Shown one piece after another: positions 1 to 8,437 of a DNA stretch of 64,000 nt. The translations under genes and the position numbers were made by a program. The notes beneath the pieces were generated by a model. The model ran no database searches, was not told the DNA's origin, and saw only the letters and a list, made by a program, of their open reading frames with translations. Position 1 is the first letter of the stretch. Every line of letters starts with the position of its first letter. Source of the DNA: Bacteroidota bacterium (GTDB taxonomy: Bacteria; Bacteroidota; Bacteroidia; Bacteroidales; UBA12481); contig JABHCC010000019.1 in the NCBI GenBank assembly GCA_018669475.1, forward strand, positions 1 to 64,000, in the 5' to 3' direction.

Positions 1-164
1 AGGCCTATAGAACGAATTAGAGCCACCAAGCCATGCTTGGTTACGTCAGTTAGCCCATCCCGCCCTATGCGGAAATGCGAATTAAACGAATAATTCTTGC
101 AGGAAATATGAGATGAGAAGAGACTCGGTAGTTTACACCATGTTTAAACCGACACCAAATAAAG
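1..164. other. left edge, no confident gene
   Basis: Only one forward frame is open from base 1, ending at a TAA at 91-93 (30 codons). I cannot recognise the product and it may be non-coding. A 24-codon frame from the ATG at 112 to the stop in the following hairpin is equally unsupported. If a gene enters from the left, only its last few codons are here. Confidence 0.25.
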
Positions 165-189
165 AAGAGTTAGCGTTTTGCTAACTCTT
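165..189 (-). terminator. hairpin terminator downstream of tRNA-Val
   Basis: A perfect 10-bp inverted repeat, AAGAGTTAGC (165-174) and GCTAACTCTT (180-189), with a 5-nt loop. It lies 15 nt past the 3' end of the leftward tRNA and is followed on the minus strand by CTTTATTT. A short T-rich stretch also follows on the plus strand, so it could act in both directions. Confidence 0.65.
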
Positions 190-203
190 TCATTTTCAGC
201 TTG

Positions 204-278
204 TGGGACATACGGGATTCGAACCTGTGACCTCTTGCCTGTCAAGCAAGCGCTCTAAACCAACTGAGCTAATACCCC
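204..278 (-). tRNA. tRNA-Val (anticodon GAC)
   Basis: The minus strand folds into a full cloverleaf. The acceptor stem is GGGGTAT with ATGTCCC, the D stem GCTC/GAGC, the anticodon stem CTTGC/GCAAG around loop TTGACAG, and the T loop is TTCGAAT. The anticodon is GAC, which reads GUC valine codons. The T stem has one A-C mismatch at its third pair. The 3' CCA is not encoded, so it must be added after transcription. A hairpin terminator follows downstream. Confidence 0.92.
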
Positions 279-280
279 AA

Positions 281-307
281 GTGGGTGTGGGTGTGGGTGT
301 GGGTGTG
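281..307. repeat. GTGGGT hexanucleotide tandem repeat
   Basis: Four and a half perfect copies of GTGGGT lie directly upstream of the tRNA-Val 5' end (tRNA transcribed leftward) and 63 bp before the cyclophilin start. Such a tract is prone to slippage and could change promoter spacing for either gene. It also creates a spurious His-Pro repeat in a reverse frame. Confidence 0.85.
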
Positions 308-369
308 CGACTTGCGAAAATAAGAATTTCATTTCAATTTTTGTAACTTGCGTCGCTAAAATAATTCGG

Positions 370-1008
370 ATGAAAAGAATAGCTATTGTTTTGTTAATTT
401 CTCTGCTTGCTGGTATTGCGGCAAACGGCCAGAGCACTAAAGTTTTGATGAAAACTTCAATGGGCGATATTACGCTTATGCTGTATGACGATACCCCACT
501 CCACAAAGAGAATTTTATCGATCTGGTGAAGACGAAATTTTTTGATGGGATTTCATTCCATAGGGTTATTCCTGAATTTATGATACAGGCCGGAGATCCT
601 CGTACAAAAAAGGAAAATACCGAACCAGCAAAACAACTGCAAACAATTCCAGCTGAATTCAAAATCAATCATTTTCATAAAAAAGGTGCTCTGAGTGCAG
701 CTCGAATGGGCGATCAGGTCAATCCTCAAAAAGAATCATCCGGCTCACAATTCTATATTGTTCAGGGAAAAACTCTGAGTGACGCAGAACTTGACCAGTT
801 TAATTCCAGACGTAAATCACCTTTTACCAATGATGAAAGAAAAATATATACGGAAATTGGTGGCACTCCGCACCTGGATTTTAATTATACCGTTTTTGGA
901 GAAGTAACTAAAGGTATTGAAGTAGTTGACGCAATTTCAAAGGTGGCATGCACAAGAACAGTACCCGATAAAGATGTGACCATCATCTCAGCAAGAATAA
1001 TAAAGTAG
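370..1008 (+). CDS. secreted cyclophilin-type peptidyl-prolyl isomerase
   Basis: Predicted to catalyse cis-trans isomerisation of peptidyl-proline bonds during folding of exported proteins. The 212-aa product begins with a signal peptide ending near AANGQ (residue 21), so it should act in the periplasm or as an envelope protein. Cyclophilin motifs are clear: FHRVIPEFMIQAGDP at 63-77, GALSAAR at about 106-112, SGSQFYIVQG at about 124-133 and a C-terminal FNYTVFGEV. An insert of about 40 residues after the SGSQF motif is common in Bacteroidota members. The stop is 5 nt before the pheS start, so the two are likely cotranscribed. Confidence 0.93.
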   Translation: MKRIAIVLLISLLAGIAANGQSTKVLMKTSMGDITLMLYDDTPLHKENFIDLVKTKFFDGISFHRVIPEFMIQAGDPRTKKENTEPAKQLQTIPAEFKINHFHKKGALSAARMGDQVNPQKESSGSQFYIVQGKTLSDAELDQFNSRRKSPFTNDERKIYTEIGGTPHLDFNYTVFGEVTKGIEVVDAISKVACTRTVPDKDVTIISARIIK

Positions 1009-1013
1009 ATACA

Positions 1014-2033
1014 ATGCTCGATAACATTAAATCCCTACAGGCTGAAGTTGAAAAATTCAGTACCACCAGCTTGCAGGAGCTTGATGAGTTCAGAATCAGA
1101 ATGCTGGGGAAAAAAGGAGCAGTAACACTATTGTTTGGCGACTTTAAACTTGTTCCGCCAGAACAAAAGAAAGATCTTGGCCAGGCTATTAATGTGCTTA
1201 AAAATACTATCCAGGACAAAATAAAGACCTTGCTCTCTGAGCTAAAGCATAAAGATGAAGGTCCGTCGGGTTTGGATTTAAGTGCACCTGGTGAGCCTGT
1301 TTTACTTGGTAGCCGTCATCCCGTTTCTCTTATCCGAAATCAGATAATTGATATATTTAAACGCTTGGGATTCAATGTGTCAAAAGGTCCTGAAATTGAA
1401 GATGACTGGCATGTGTTTTCAGCACTGAATTTTCCTCCTGAACATCCGGCAAGAGATATGCAGGATACCTTTTTTATTGAACAAGATCCTGATATTCTCC
1501 TCAGAACACATACCTCCTCAGTGCAGGTGCGGGTAATGGAGAATGAAAAACCACCCATACGTACCATATCCCCAGGCAGGGTTTTCAGAAATGAAGCAAT
1601 CTCTGCACGTTCACACTGTATATTTCATCAGGTAGAAGGCCTGTATATCGATCGTAATGTGAGCTTTGCCGACCTGAAACAAACCTTGCTGTTTTTCGCC
1701 AAGGAAATGTACGGACAGGATACCAAAATACGATTACGACCTTCTTATTTTCCGTTCACCGAGCCTTCAGCAGAAATGGATGTTTCGTGTACCTTATGCA
1801 ACGGTAAAGGTTGTAATGTATGTAAATATACCGGTTGGCTTGAAATTCTGGGCTGCGGAATGGTCGACCCCAACGTTCTCGAAAGTGTTGGGATCGATAG
1901 CCAGGAATTTACCGGATTTGCTTTCGGTATGGGTATTGAACGAATCGGACTCCTGAAATATGGAATTAAAGATATCCGTCTTCTCTTCGAAAATGATATG
2001 CGCTTTCTGGAGCAATTCCAAAATGCACTCTAA
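1014..2033 (+). CDS. pheS: phenylalanine-tRNA ligase alpha subunit
   Basis: Catalytic subunit of phenylalanyl-tRNA synthetase (alpha2beta2), which charges tRNA-Phe in the cytoplasm. At 339 aa it has the normal length. Class II motif 2 (FRNEAISARSH, from residue 191) and motif 3 (GFAFGMGIER, 301-310) are intact, and the N-terminal helices fit the tRNA-binding coiled coil. A Cys cluster at 259, 262, 267 and 270 (C-x2-C-x4-C-x2-C) is inserted just before WLEILGCGM; this insert is typical of Bacteroidota PheS and may bind zinc (inference). pheT is not adjacent. The gene abuts the convergent OsmC gene with no intergenic base. Confidence 0.97.
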   Translation: MLDNIKSLQAEVEKFSTTSLQELDEFRIRMLGKKGAVTLLFGDFKLVPPEQKKDLGQAINVLKNTIQDKIKTLLSELKHKDEGPSGLDLSAPGEPVLLGSRHPVSLIRNQIIDIFKRLGFNVSKGPEIEDDWHVFSALNFPPEHPARDMQDTFFIEQDPDILLRTHTSSVQVRVMENEKPPIRTISPGRVFRNEAISARSHCIFHQVEGLYIDRNVSFADLKQTLLFFAKEMYGQDTKIRLRPSYFPFTEPSAEMDVSCTLCNGKGCNVCKYTGWLEILGCGMVDPNVLESVGIDSQEFTGFAFGMGIERIGLLKYGIKDIRLLFENDMRFLEQFQNAL

Positions 2034-2447
2034 CTAGAGTATCACAATTTCATAAGAAATATCTACCGTTTTTCTAAGGGTCTCACTCACTCCGCAGTAC
2101 TTGTCCTGGGATAAAGTCACAGCTTTTTTAAGCTTTTCAGGATCAAGATTCGTGCCTTTGAATTTGTAAATTAGCTTGATGTGAGTATAGTGCATAGGAT
2201 GAGTTTCTGTAAGATCAGCCTCCATCTCAATATCGAAACTTTCAACATCCTGTCGCATTTTGCGGGCAAGCGAGATTACATCCATAGCTGTACAACCCCC
2301 TAGAGAAGCCATCAATAATGGCTTTGGAGTAGGCCCTTTATTCTCTCCACCTACCTTTGTTGAAGCATCCATAGTGATTTTATGCCCCTCAATATCAGCC
2401 TCAAAAGCCATATTCTTCATCCAGCTTATGCTAATAGTTTTTTTCAT
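2034..2447 (-). CDS. OsmC/Ohr family protein (YhfA-like)
   Basis: A 137-aa member of the OsmC/Ohr fold, thiol peroxidases that reduce organic hydroperoxides. Both redox cysteines are present: Cys52 in GGCTAMDV and Cys118 in DKYCGVSETL. The short length and sequence fit the YhfA-like subgroup, whose substrate is poorly known. The start is the ATG at 2447, with an AT-rich leader. The stop codon lies directly against the pheS stop (convergent, zero spacing), so terminators must lie inside coding sequence or be absent. Confidence 0.88.
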   Translation of the reverse strand: MKKTISISWMKNMAFEADIEGHKITMDASTKVGGENKGPTPKPLLMASLGGCTAMDVISLARKMRQDVESFDIEMEADLTETHPMHYTHIKLIYKFKGTNLDPEKLKKAVTLSQDKYCGVSETLRKTVDISYEIVIL

Positions 2448-2550
2448 GTTATAAATATTTATCTGGTATTACTTTTATTCCGTTTGTTAAAAGAAGTATT
2501 CTATTAATGGAAAACCGCTCTAAAGTATATAATCCATATCTTAAAATCTT

Positions 2551-2558
2551 TATATTTG
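2551..2558 (+). promoter_or_regulatory. candidate -7 box (TATATTTG) for the Crp/Fnr gene
   Basis: TATATTTG matches the Bacteroidota -7 consensus TAnnTTTG and lies 57 bp before the Crp/Fnr start codon. No convincing -33 TTTG is present at the usual distance, so this is only a candidate. Confidence 0.35.
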
Positions 2559-2566
2559 TCGATCAT

Positions 2567-2586
2567 AAACTGATAAATGTCAGTTT
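2567..2586. promoter_or_regulatory. 20-bp dyad, possible Crp/Fnr operator
   Basis: AAACTGA and TCAGTTT form a perfect 7-bp inverted repeat around a 6-bp centre. It lies just after the candidate -7 box and 29 bp before the Crp/Fnr start. Size and spacing fit the half-site geometry of Crp/Fnr dimers, suggesting autoregulation (inference). It could instead form a weak RNA hairpin. Confidence 0.4.
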
Positions 2587-2615
2587 TTAGTGTGTTTTAT
2601 TAGCTGCTTTAGATA

Positions 2616-3326
2616 ATGGTAGGAATAAAAAACAATCAGAGTATCCCTTCGTGCGAAGAGTGTCATGCTACTGATCATATGATTTTTAAGGACCTGACAC
2701 CTGAACAACTGGATAATGTGAATTATGACAAGGGCTGCAGTTTCTATAAGCGTGGTAATATTATTTTTCAGGAAGGCCATAGAATTAATGGCTTTTACTG
2801 TGTGCATTCAGGGATTGTTAAGATGTACAAGACCGGAATTGATGGTAAGGAACAGATTATCCGTTTTGCCAAAAAAGGCGATATTATCGGATATCGATCA
2901 GTACTGAGTAATGAGTTAGCATGCACTACATCCAGAGTTATTGAAGATGCTACATTGTGTTATATCCAGGGTGATACATTGATTACTCTTATCAAAGAGA
3001 ATCCGGCTTTTGCAATGCAGCTGATGCAGTTAACCTGTAAGGAGTTGGGCGAAGCAAACAATTATATCACTGATATCGCGCAGAAAACCGTACGGGAGCG
3101 CTTAGCTGAAATTCTACTTTTGCTAAAAGATACTTTTGATCTTGATGAAAACCAGGTTTTGCAAATATCCCTAACCCGGGAAGAGCTGGCAAATATGGTT
3201 GGAACAGCCACAGAATCAGTAATTCGCTTGCTGAGCGAATTCAAGCAAGATAAACTAATAGAACTACAGGGAAGAAAAATAAAAATACTCAACCTGCCTG
3301 GCCTGAAAAAAATTGCCAATTTCTAA
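2616..3326 (+). CDS. Crp/Fnr family transcriptional regulator
   Basis: A 236-aa one-component regulator. An N-terminal cyclic-nucleotide-binding-like beta-roll (about 35-125) leads through a long dimer helix to a winged HTH (LTREELANMVGTATESVIR, about 186-204). N-terminal Cys13 and Cys16 (SCEEC), with Cys41 and Cys103 further on, resemble the iron-sulphur ligands of Fnr but are not spaced as in E. coli Fnr. Oxygen or redox sensing is possible but unproven. A dyad in its own upstream region is a candidate operator. The next gene, a BASS transporter, starts after a 159-bp gap holding an inverted leader-repeat copy, so cotranscription is uncertain. Confidence 0.9.
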   Translation: MVGIKNNQSIPSCEECHATDHMIFKDLTPEQLDNVNYDKGCSFYKRGNIIFQEGHRINGFYCVHSGIVKMYKTGIDGKEQIIRFAKKGDIIGYRSVLSNELACTTSRVIEDATLCYIQGDTLITLIKENPAFAMQLMQLTCKELGEANNYITDIAQKTVRERLAEILLLLKDTFDLDENQVLQISLTREELANMVGTATESVIRLLSEFKQDKLIELQGRKIKILNLPGLKKIANF

Positions 3327-3352
3327 TTCTTGCTTTATCCTTTGGTTTTTAT

Positions 3353-3455
3353 CCGTTTATATTTAATTTTATTTGTCGGATGGAGCTCTCACAACAAAAA
3401 CAATCATCCGCGTGTGTGTTAAAAGGTTTTTCCTTTTGTCATGCTCGGTTCATAA
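3353..3455 (-). repeat. leader repeat copy A (orphan, full length)
   Basis: A full copy of the dispersed leader element, read on the minus strand. It starts TTATGAACCGAGCATGA and ends AATTAAATATAAACGG. It contains a 12-codon upstream ORF, MIVFVVRAPSDK, at 3407-3369. Sixteen nt after its stop, the position that holds ATG in other copies reads ATA (3352-3350), and no minus-strand gene follows because the 3' end of the Crp/Fnr gene lies there. The copy is therefore detached from any gene. A short AAAAGG/CCTTTT hairpin is specific to this copy. Confidence 0.8.
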
Positions 3456-3485
3456 CTTGTGTTTTTTAACCCAAAAACTGGAACT

Positions 3486-4427
3486 ATGTTTTATGACTTA
3501 GCCATTCTGGACTCCGTACGTCTGAATTTCAGTCCGGCCGGATTAACATTCATGAATATTACACTGGCAATCATCATGTTTGGTATTGCCCTCGATTTAA
3601 AATTTAAGCAGTTCAAACATGTTTTTACTAAACCCAAATCCCTCATAGTTGGGGTAATTTCACAATTCTTATTACTCCCTGCCCTGACTTTCTTACTGGT
3701 GCTGCTTATCCAACCATCCCCTGCTGTTGCCTTCGGTATGATTCTGGTTGCCTCTTGTCCGGGAGGTAATATCAGCAACTTCATGTCGCATAATGCAAAA
3801 GCAAATACTGCCCTGTCAATTTCTCTAACAGCTATTGCAACCACTGCAGCACTCTTCATGACGCCACTCAATTTTAAAATATGGGGAAATTTGTACATCA
3901 AATCCTCTCCAATGGGCAGGGCAATCGAAATAGATGCAGGCCAGATGTTTATAACAGTATTTATCCTATTAGGTATACCTCTGATTCTGGGAATTCTTTT
4001 TTCCAATTACTTTCCAAAAATTACTTCAAAAATTGTTAAACCCTTCCGGATTTTTTCTTTCGTAGCCTTTTTAGGATTTGTTGCTGCTGCCTTTGCAAGT
4101 AATTTTGACCATTTTCTGAATTATATTCCTCCAATCTTTCTGATTGTTTTGATACATAATGCACTGGCATTGCTTACCGGATTTAGTTTTGCTTCCATTT
4201 TTAAACGTCCGGCAGCTGACCGAAGAGCAATTACTATAGAAACCGGAATCCAGAATTCTGGTCTGGGACTTATTTTAATCTTCAATCCTAAAATCTTTCC
4301 TCCCGAACTGGAATTGGGCGGAATGGCCTTTATTGCAGCCTGGTGGGGAGTATGGCATATACTTTCAGGATTAACTATTTCAAGCCTCTGGGCACGTCGT
4401 AAGATACCTGTGGAAAAACAAATATAA
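3486..4427 (+). CDS. bile acid:sodium symporter (BASS) family transporter
   Basis: A 313-aa integral membrane protein with about nine or ten hydrophobic segments, of the BASS/SBF family, which move organic anions with sodium. The typical glycine-rich segment ASCPGGNISNFMSHNAKANT and the later ETGIQNSGLGLILIF are the family's two substrate/sodium motifs. The substrate is unknown. I chose the ATG at 3486; an upstream GTG at 3459 would add nine residues that resemble nothing. The acyltransferase gene starts 4 nt after the stop, so the two probably form one transcript. Confidence 0.88.
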   Translation: MFYDLAILDSVRLNFSPAGLTFMNITLAIIMFGIALDLKFKQFKHVFTKPKSLIVGVISQFLLLPALTFLLVLLIQPSPAVAFGMILVASCPGGNISNFMSHNAKANTALSISLTAIATTAALFMTPLNFKIWGNLYIKSSPMGRAIEIDAGQMFITVFILLGIPLILGILFSNYFPKITSKIVKPFRIFSFVAFLGFVAAAFASNFDHFLNYIPPIFLIVLIHNALALLTGFSFASIFKRPAADRRAITIETGIQNSGLGLILIFNPKIFPPELELGGMAFIAAWWGVWHILSGLTISSLWARRKIPVEKQI

Positions 4428-4431
4428 ACGG

Positions 4432-5784
4432 ATGAAAGCTGTTGAAAAATATTCATATGGTTATGAAATAGCCCGTTCCTGGGTACGATGGACACTCAGA
4501 GGGCTCTTCTATCGTAAAGTAGTAATCAGGGGTTTGGAGAAAATTGATCCAAAAAAACCTATAATAATTGCCGGAAATCATCAGAATGCTTTAATCGATG
4601 CTTTGAATATTCTGAGCATTCTTAAAGCCCAGCCTATCTTCCTGGCAAGAGCTGATATCTTTAAGAAAAAAACCATGGCCATTATACTGAACTGGATGAA
4701 AATCATACCGGTTTACCGTATCCGTGATGGTTTCGACAGTTTACAGAAAAACGATGAAGTCTTTGAAAAATGTGCTAAAATATTAAGTAAAGGCAGAAGT
4801 CTGGCGATTTTTCCTGAAGGTAATCATGGCGATTACCGAACACTGAGAATGCTTAAAAAAGGTCTTGCCCGTGTTGCCTTTGGTGCAGAGAAAGTACGAA
4901 ACTATGAATTAGGAGTACAGATAGTACCAATAGGCCTCGATTATTCGCATTTCGAGAAATTCAGAGCAAGGGTTTCAATCAGTATCGGCGATCCTATTAT
5001 TGTAAATGATTTTTCTGATCTGTATAAAGAGGATGTGCAAAAAGGATACCGGGCCTTAAATGATGAAATAAGAAAACGACTTTTTCCTCATATGATCGAC
5101 GTCCCCTGGCAAGCAATTTACGAAGGTGTAATGGGCATGAGATCTGTTTATGGCAAAATATACCGTGAAAAGAATAATCTGCCCGGAAAAACGATTTTTA
5201 ACCGCTTTGATGCAGATAAGAAACTGATTGACGACATCCGGGAGGTTTATGAAGAAAAACCTGAGCAAACAGAAGAAATCAGTAATAAGCTGGTTCGATA
5301 TCTGAAAAGCCTCGACCGTATGAATCTCAGAAATCACATTCTGGAGGCCGGGTCATTTTCTTTGTTCAGATTATTAGGGGAATCTATGTGGCTGGTTTTA
5401 ATGTCGCCCCTCTTTCTATACGGATTGGTGAATAATTTTGTAGTTTTTACAGTTCCTCATGTACTAACCCGTACAAAGATTAAAGATAAACAGTTCAGAA
5501 GTTCGGTGGCTTATGTTTTGGCTTTTGTTATCTTACTACCCTTATTCTTAGCCATTCAAACACTTATAATAGCTGTCGTATTTAAAACCTGGTGGATAAC
5601 TCTGGCATATCTTATTAGCATAATCCCATTGGGCTTATTTGCGATACACTATTCATTCTGGTTTAAAAAAACCCGGGCCAGATTAAAATTCTGGTACATG
5701 TCATTGCGAAAAAACCCTAAAATTATTTCTCTTGTAAAGACCCGTAAAGAATTGATTTCAGATTTAGACAGTCTTATTTCTTAA
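4432..5784 (+). CDS. membrane PlsC-type acyltransferase
   Basis: A 450-aa phospholipid/glycerol acyltransferase. The catalytic motif NHQNALID (49-56, HX4D) and the FPEG motif (127-130) are present, followed by VPIGLDYSH. The family transfers acyl chains to lysophosphatidic acid or related lipids. The C-terminal half adds about three or four membrane segments (roughly 320-410), as in the long Bacteroidota form, so it should sit in the inner membrane. The exact lipid acceptor is unknown. The start follows the BASS stop by 4 nt, in the context AATATAAACGGATGAAA, which resembles the 3' end of the leader repeat. Its last 11 bases overlap the convergent T9SS gene. Confidence 0.88.
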   Translation: MKAVEKYSYGYEIARSWVRWTLRGLFYRKVVIRGLEKIDPKKPIIIAGNHQNALIDALNILSILKAQPIFLARADIFKKKTMAIILNWMKIIPVYRIRDGFDSLQKNDEVFEKCAKILSKGRSLAIFPEGNHGDYRTLRMLKKGLARVAFGAEKVRNYELGVQIVPIGLDYSHFEKFRARVSISIGDPIIVNDFSDLYKEDVQKGYRALNDEIRKRLFPHMIDVPWQAIYEGVMGMRSVYGKIYREKNNLPGKTIFNRFDADKKLIDDIREVYEEKPEQTEEISNKLVRYLKSLDRMNLRNHILEAGSFSLFRLLGESMWLVLMSPLFLYGLVNNFVVFTVPHVLTRTKIKDKQFRSSVAYVLAFVILLPLFLAIQTLIIAVVFKTWWITLAYLISIIPLGLFAIHYSFWFKKTRARLKFWYMSLRKNPKIISLVKTRKELISDLDSLIS

Positions 5785-8314
5785 GCAATTTTCTGATGGT
5801 ATTTTTCTTGCCAGATACAATTCTGACATAATATAAACCCGATGCCAGCTGGTTCATGTTGATTTCAAGCTTATGTTGACCAGGAATTTCTTCTGAATCT
5901 TGTATCATTCTGATTAATCGCCCATTAGTATCCAGTAAGCTAATTCTTACCTTTCCTCCGGTAGTTAAATTATAGTCAACAAATACAGTATGTTCAACCG
6001 GATTTGGGTAGATATTTATTCCAATGGAATTGTGCCATAATTTATTCTCATCTATTCCGGTGAAATGAGCAATCTGGAAATCCCATATACCCCGGCCGTA
6101 AGTACCGAATCGTGCCGTTTTCAGCGCCGGCACATAATCAACCGACCAATATGTCTGCTCAGGTGCACCTGCTCCCGCCAGATCATACCATTGTTCTTCT
6201 TCGTTTATATAAACGAAGGGACCAACTTCTGTGGCTGCGAAGATCAGACTGGCATCTTCGTTGCGAGCCATTTCAAATATGAGGGTTTTGGGTAAGCCTT
6301 TTGTTTTTCCTCTGAAAATTCTTCCTCCGTCATGACTCACCCAAAAAGAATATCCCGAATATCCACTTCCGCCCAAATAAATAGTGTTGATATCGTTCGG
6401 ATCGGGAATAATTGCATTTCCATAAAAATAATGCGATCCGGGGCCTGAACTTACCGATTTTGACCAAGTGGTTCCACGGTCTGAAGAAGTAAAAAGTTTT
6501 CCTTTTGAATTTAGTACATATCGATAATCCTTGTTTATTGGAGAGAAAGCCATTGCTGATATCCGTCCGCCATTTCCCCCGCTGAAATCATTAGGTAATT
6601 CTGTAACTGATATGCTTCCCCCATTATCGTTAAGGTACCACAAATGATTTCCTGTTGTTGAAGTACCTCCTGCCAGATACACACGCTCGGGATAGTATGG
6701 ATCAGCCATTAATGGTGGCATCCAATAGTGATCCTCACCAGTAAATGTCCACCTGACAGTCTGAAGACTGGATATAGCATTAGGATAACGCATGGCGAAA
6801 CCCGGATAAACTGTCCAAAGACTCTGTCCTCCGTCACTTGAAACAATATGCCCATAGTCTCCGCTTATTGTTTGCTCAAAATTGGCCACTCCATCAGTAA
6901 TTTCAGTTGATCTTTGAAAGCCCTGATCCTGAGATCCAACATATATAATCTGCGTTTTTTCCCTGTGTGTGTACGTGGTATAGTATTGCGAAATATTTAA
7001 TCCCTTGAGAGAAAGATTAGAAACCGTTCTCAGATTATCAGTTGATACATAACTACCCCCATCAGTACTTATATATGCCAATTCTGTATCCTCCGATGTT
7101 CTTATAAACTCTATTTCAGGTATATCTGCATGCAACTTGCTCAGCATATCACCATAGTACTCACCCCATCCATTAATCATCGTCCAGGTAGCTCCACCAT
7201 TTTCAGATCGGTATGCATTCACTCCTCCGTATCCCATTATTTTAGGATTAATACTTGAAACGCCAAAACTATTTCTCATAAACGGACCCTCGCTGACCTC
7301 ACCTTTAACTAGCCAGCTTATTCCTCCATCTGCCGAACTAAAAAATCTGGATGAATTCTCAAGGCGATACATTACATGCAAATGAACTGTATCATTTTTC
7401 ACCATACCATTTAATTGCACACTCCTGATTTCACTGTCAGAGAAATTTATACCCACGCTTGATAGTGACTCCAATTTCTCACCATCATTAACAATGAACA
7501 GATCTTTTTTGTCGAGAAAAAATACACGACTGGGTTCATAACGTGAAGTCCATATATCTGACACATTCGTTCCATTATGTGTATCAAGCAAGCTGAATGA
7601 ATTTCCTGAATCGCTTGATTCGTATAAATAATTCATACTGCCGGATTTATGAAAAAGCAAGAATACCTTCTGATCCATAGTGTTTACACCACGTGAAAGT
7701 CTGTTCCCCGACATTGAATTTAAACCATCCCCATTGATCCAGTTTTGGCCTTCATCATCAGAATATCTGAAGAGAGCAGTGTTATTGGTTTGTACAATTC
7801 TGTTGCTTCCATCAGTATTCTTAAAAACGCGAAAATAATGAACACCTTTCACCTGGTAATGATCTGTCAAAGAGACCCAGTTTTCCCCATTCAATCCTCC
7901 TTTCCAAATCTGGCCACCATCTGATGCTGCATAAAGTTTGTTGTTTTCGATATCCAAATCAATATTATGAACACGCCCTGCCAGATTATTACTCCCCTTC
8001 TCCACCCATTTTCCACTCAGATTTCCATCAGCAAGCACTTCAAGATCACCACTGTTTTTCAGTCTTCGGTTTTCGTTCCTTTGCACTTGTAATTCCTGCC
8101 GGATTTGCTCGTCCATTGCTCTCCAATCAACTCCTGGGGCTGTAAGATGCATTTGTTCAATCCATTCTGCACGGGCTTTATGCTTTTCTTCTTCATTTTC
8201 GTGCTTTACAATATCAGTCGGTTCAGGATGGATCAAATCCGCAGAACGATTACAAAGCATACTTATAGTGATTGCAAGGGCAAGCATACTAGAGATAATG
8301 ACAACTCGTTTCAT
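5774..8314 (-). CDS. secreted BNR/sortilin-like repeat protein with T9SS sorting domain
   Basis: An 846-aa exported protein. A hydrophobic N-terminus (residues 2-20, then Cys21 in SMLCNRS, a poor lipobox) precedes repeated Asp-box-like motifs such as SSDGGQSLW, STDGGSYVS, SSDRGTTWS and SHDGGRIF, typical of sialidase/VPS10-like beta-propellers. The C-terminal ~80 residues (IYPNPVEHTVFVDY, then SGLYYVRIVSGK) are a type A T9SS sorting domain, so it is expected on the cell surface or secreted. No catalytic residues point to an enzyme. Its start codon sits 16 nt after the upstream ORF of leader repeat copy E. It overlaps the acyltransferase gene by 11 bp at the 3' end. Confidence 0.88.
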   Translation of the reverse strand: MKRVVIISSMLALAITISMLCNRSADLIHPEPTDIVKHENEEEKHKARAEWIEQMHLTAPGVDWRAMDEQIRQELQVQRNENRRLKNSGDLEVLADGNLSGKWVEKGSNNLAGRVHNIDLDIENNKLYAASDGGQIWKGGLNGENWVSLTDHYQVKGVHYFRVFKNTDGSNRIVQTNNTALFRYSDDEGQNWINGDGLNSMSGNRLSRGVNTMDQKVFLLFHKSGSMNYLYESSDSGNSFSLLDTHNGTNVSDIWTSRYEPSRVFFLDKKDLFIVNDGEKLESLSSVGINFSDSEIRSVQLNGMVKNDTVHLHVMYRLENSSRFFSSADGGISWLVKGEVSEGPFMRNSFGVSSINPKIMGYGGVNAYRSENGGATWTMINGWGEYYGDMLSKLHADIPEIEFIRTSEDTELAYISTDGGSYVSTDNLRTVSNLSLKGLNISQYYTTYTHREKTQIIYVGSQDQGFQRSTEITDGVANFEQTISGDYGHIVSSDGGQSLWTVYPGFAMRYPNAISSLQTVRWTFTGEDHYWMPPLMADPYYPERVYLAGGTSTTGNHLWYLNDNGGSISVTELPNDFSGGNGGRISAMAFSPINKDYRYVLNSKGKLFTSSDRGTTWSKSVSSGPGSHYFYGNAIIPDPNDINTIYLGGSGYSGYSFWVSHDGGRIFRGKTKGLPKTLIFEMARNEDASLIFAATEVGPFVYINEEEQWYDLAGAGAPEQTYWSVDYVPALKTARFGTYGRGIWDFQIAHFTGIDENKLWHNSIGINIYPNPVEHTVFVDYNLTTGGKVRISLLDTNGRLIRMIQDSEEIPGQHKLEINMNQLASGLYYVRIVSGKKNTIRKLLKK

Positions 8315-8376
8315 CCGTTGATGTTTAGATTTAAAATGATCCGATGGAGCTCATATAACAAAAAATAATCATCCAG
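8315..8376 (-). repeat. leader repeat copy E (diverged 3' half)
   Basis: Minus-strand copy of the 3' part of the dispersed leader. An ATG at 8372 in the context GGATGA opens a 13-codon ORF, MIIFCYMSSIGSF, ending at TAA (8333-8331). Sixteen nt of AT-rich spacer ending AACGG then lead to the ATG (8314) of the T9SS protein. The core GAGCTCCATC is kept but an indel has shifted the small ORF's frame relative to copies A-C. The 5' half is not recognisable. Confidence 0.7.
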
Positions 8377-8437
8377 TATATGTCCAAATGTATATATTAT
8401 TGTCACACTTTACTAATGACGAATCATTACTGCAAAG

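Noticed and set aside
255-668. Minus-strand open frame ending in a His-Pro repeat
   Set aside because: It is antisense to the cyclophilin gene, and its C-terminal His-Pro run is only the GTGGGT DNA repeat translated through the tRNA gene edge.
7692-7697. Further CACGTG sites, here and near 61720, as parS
   Set aside because: The flanking bases do not match GTTnC/GnAAC, so these are ordinary hexamers inside coding sequence.
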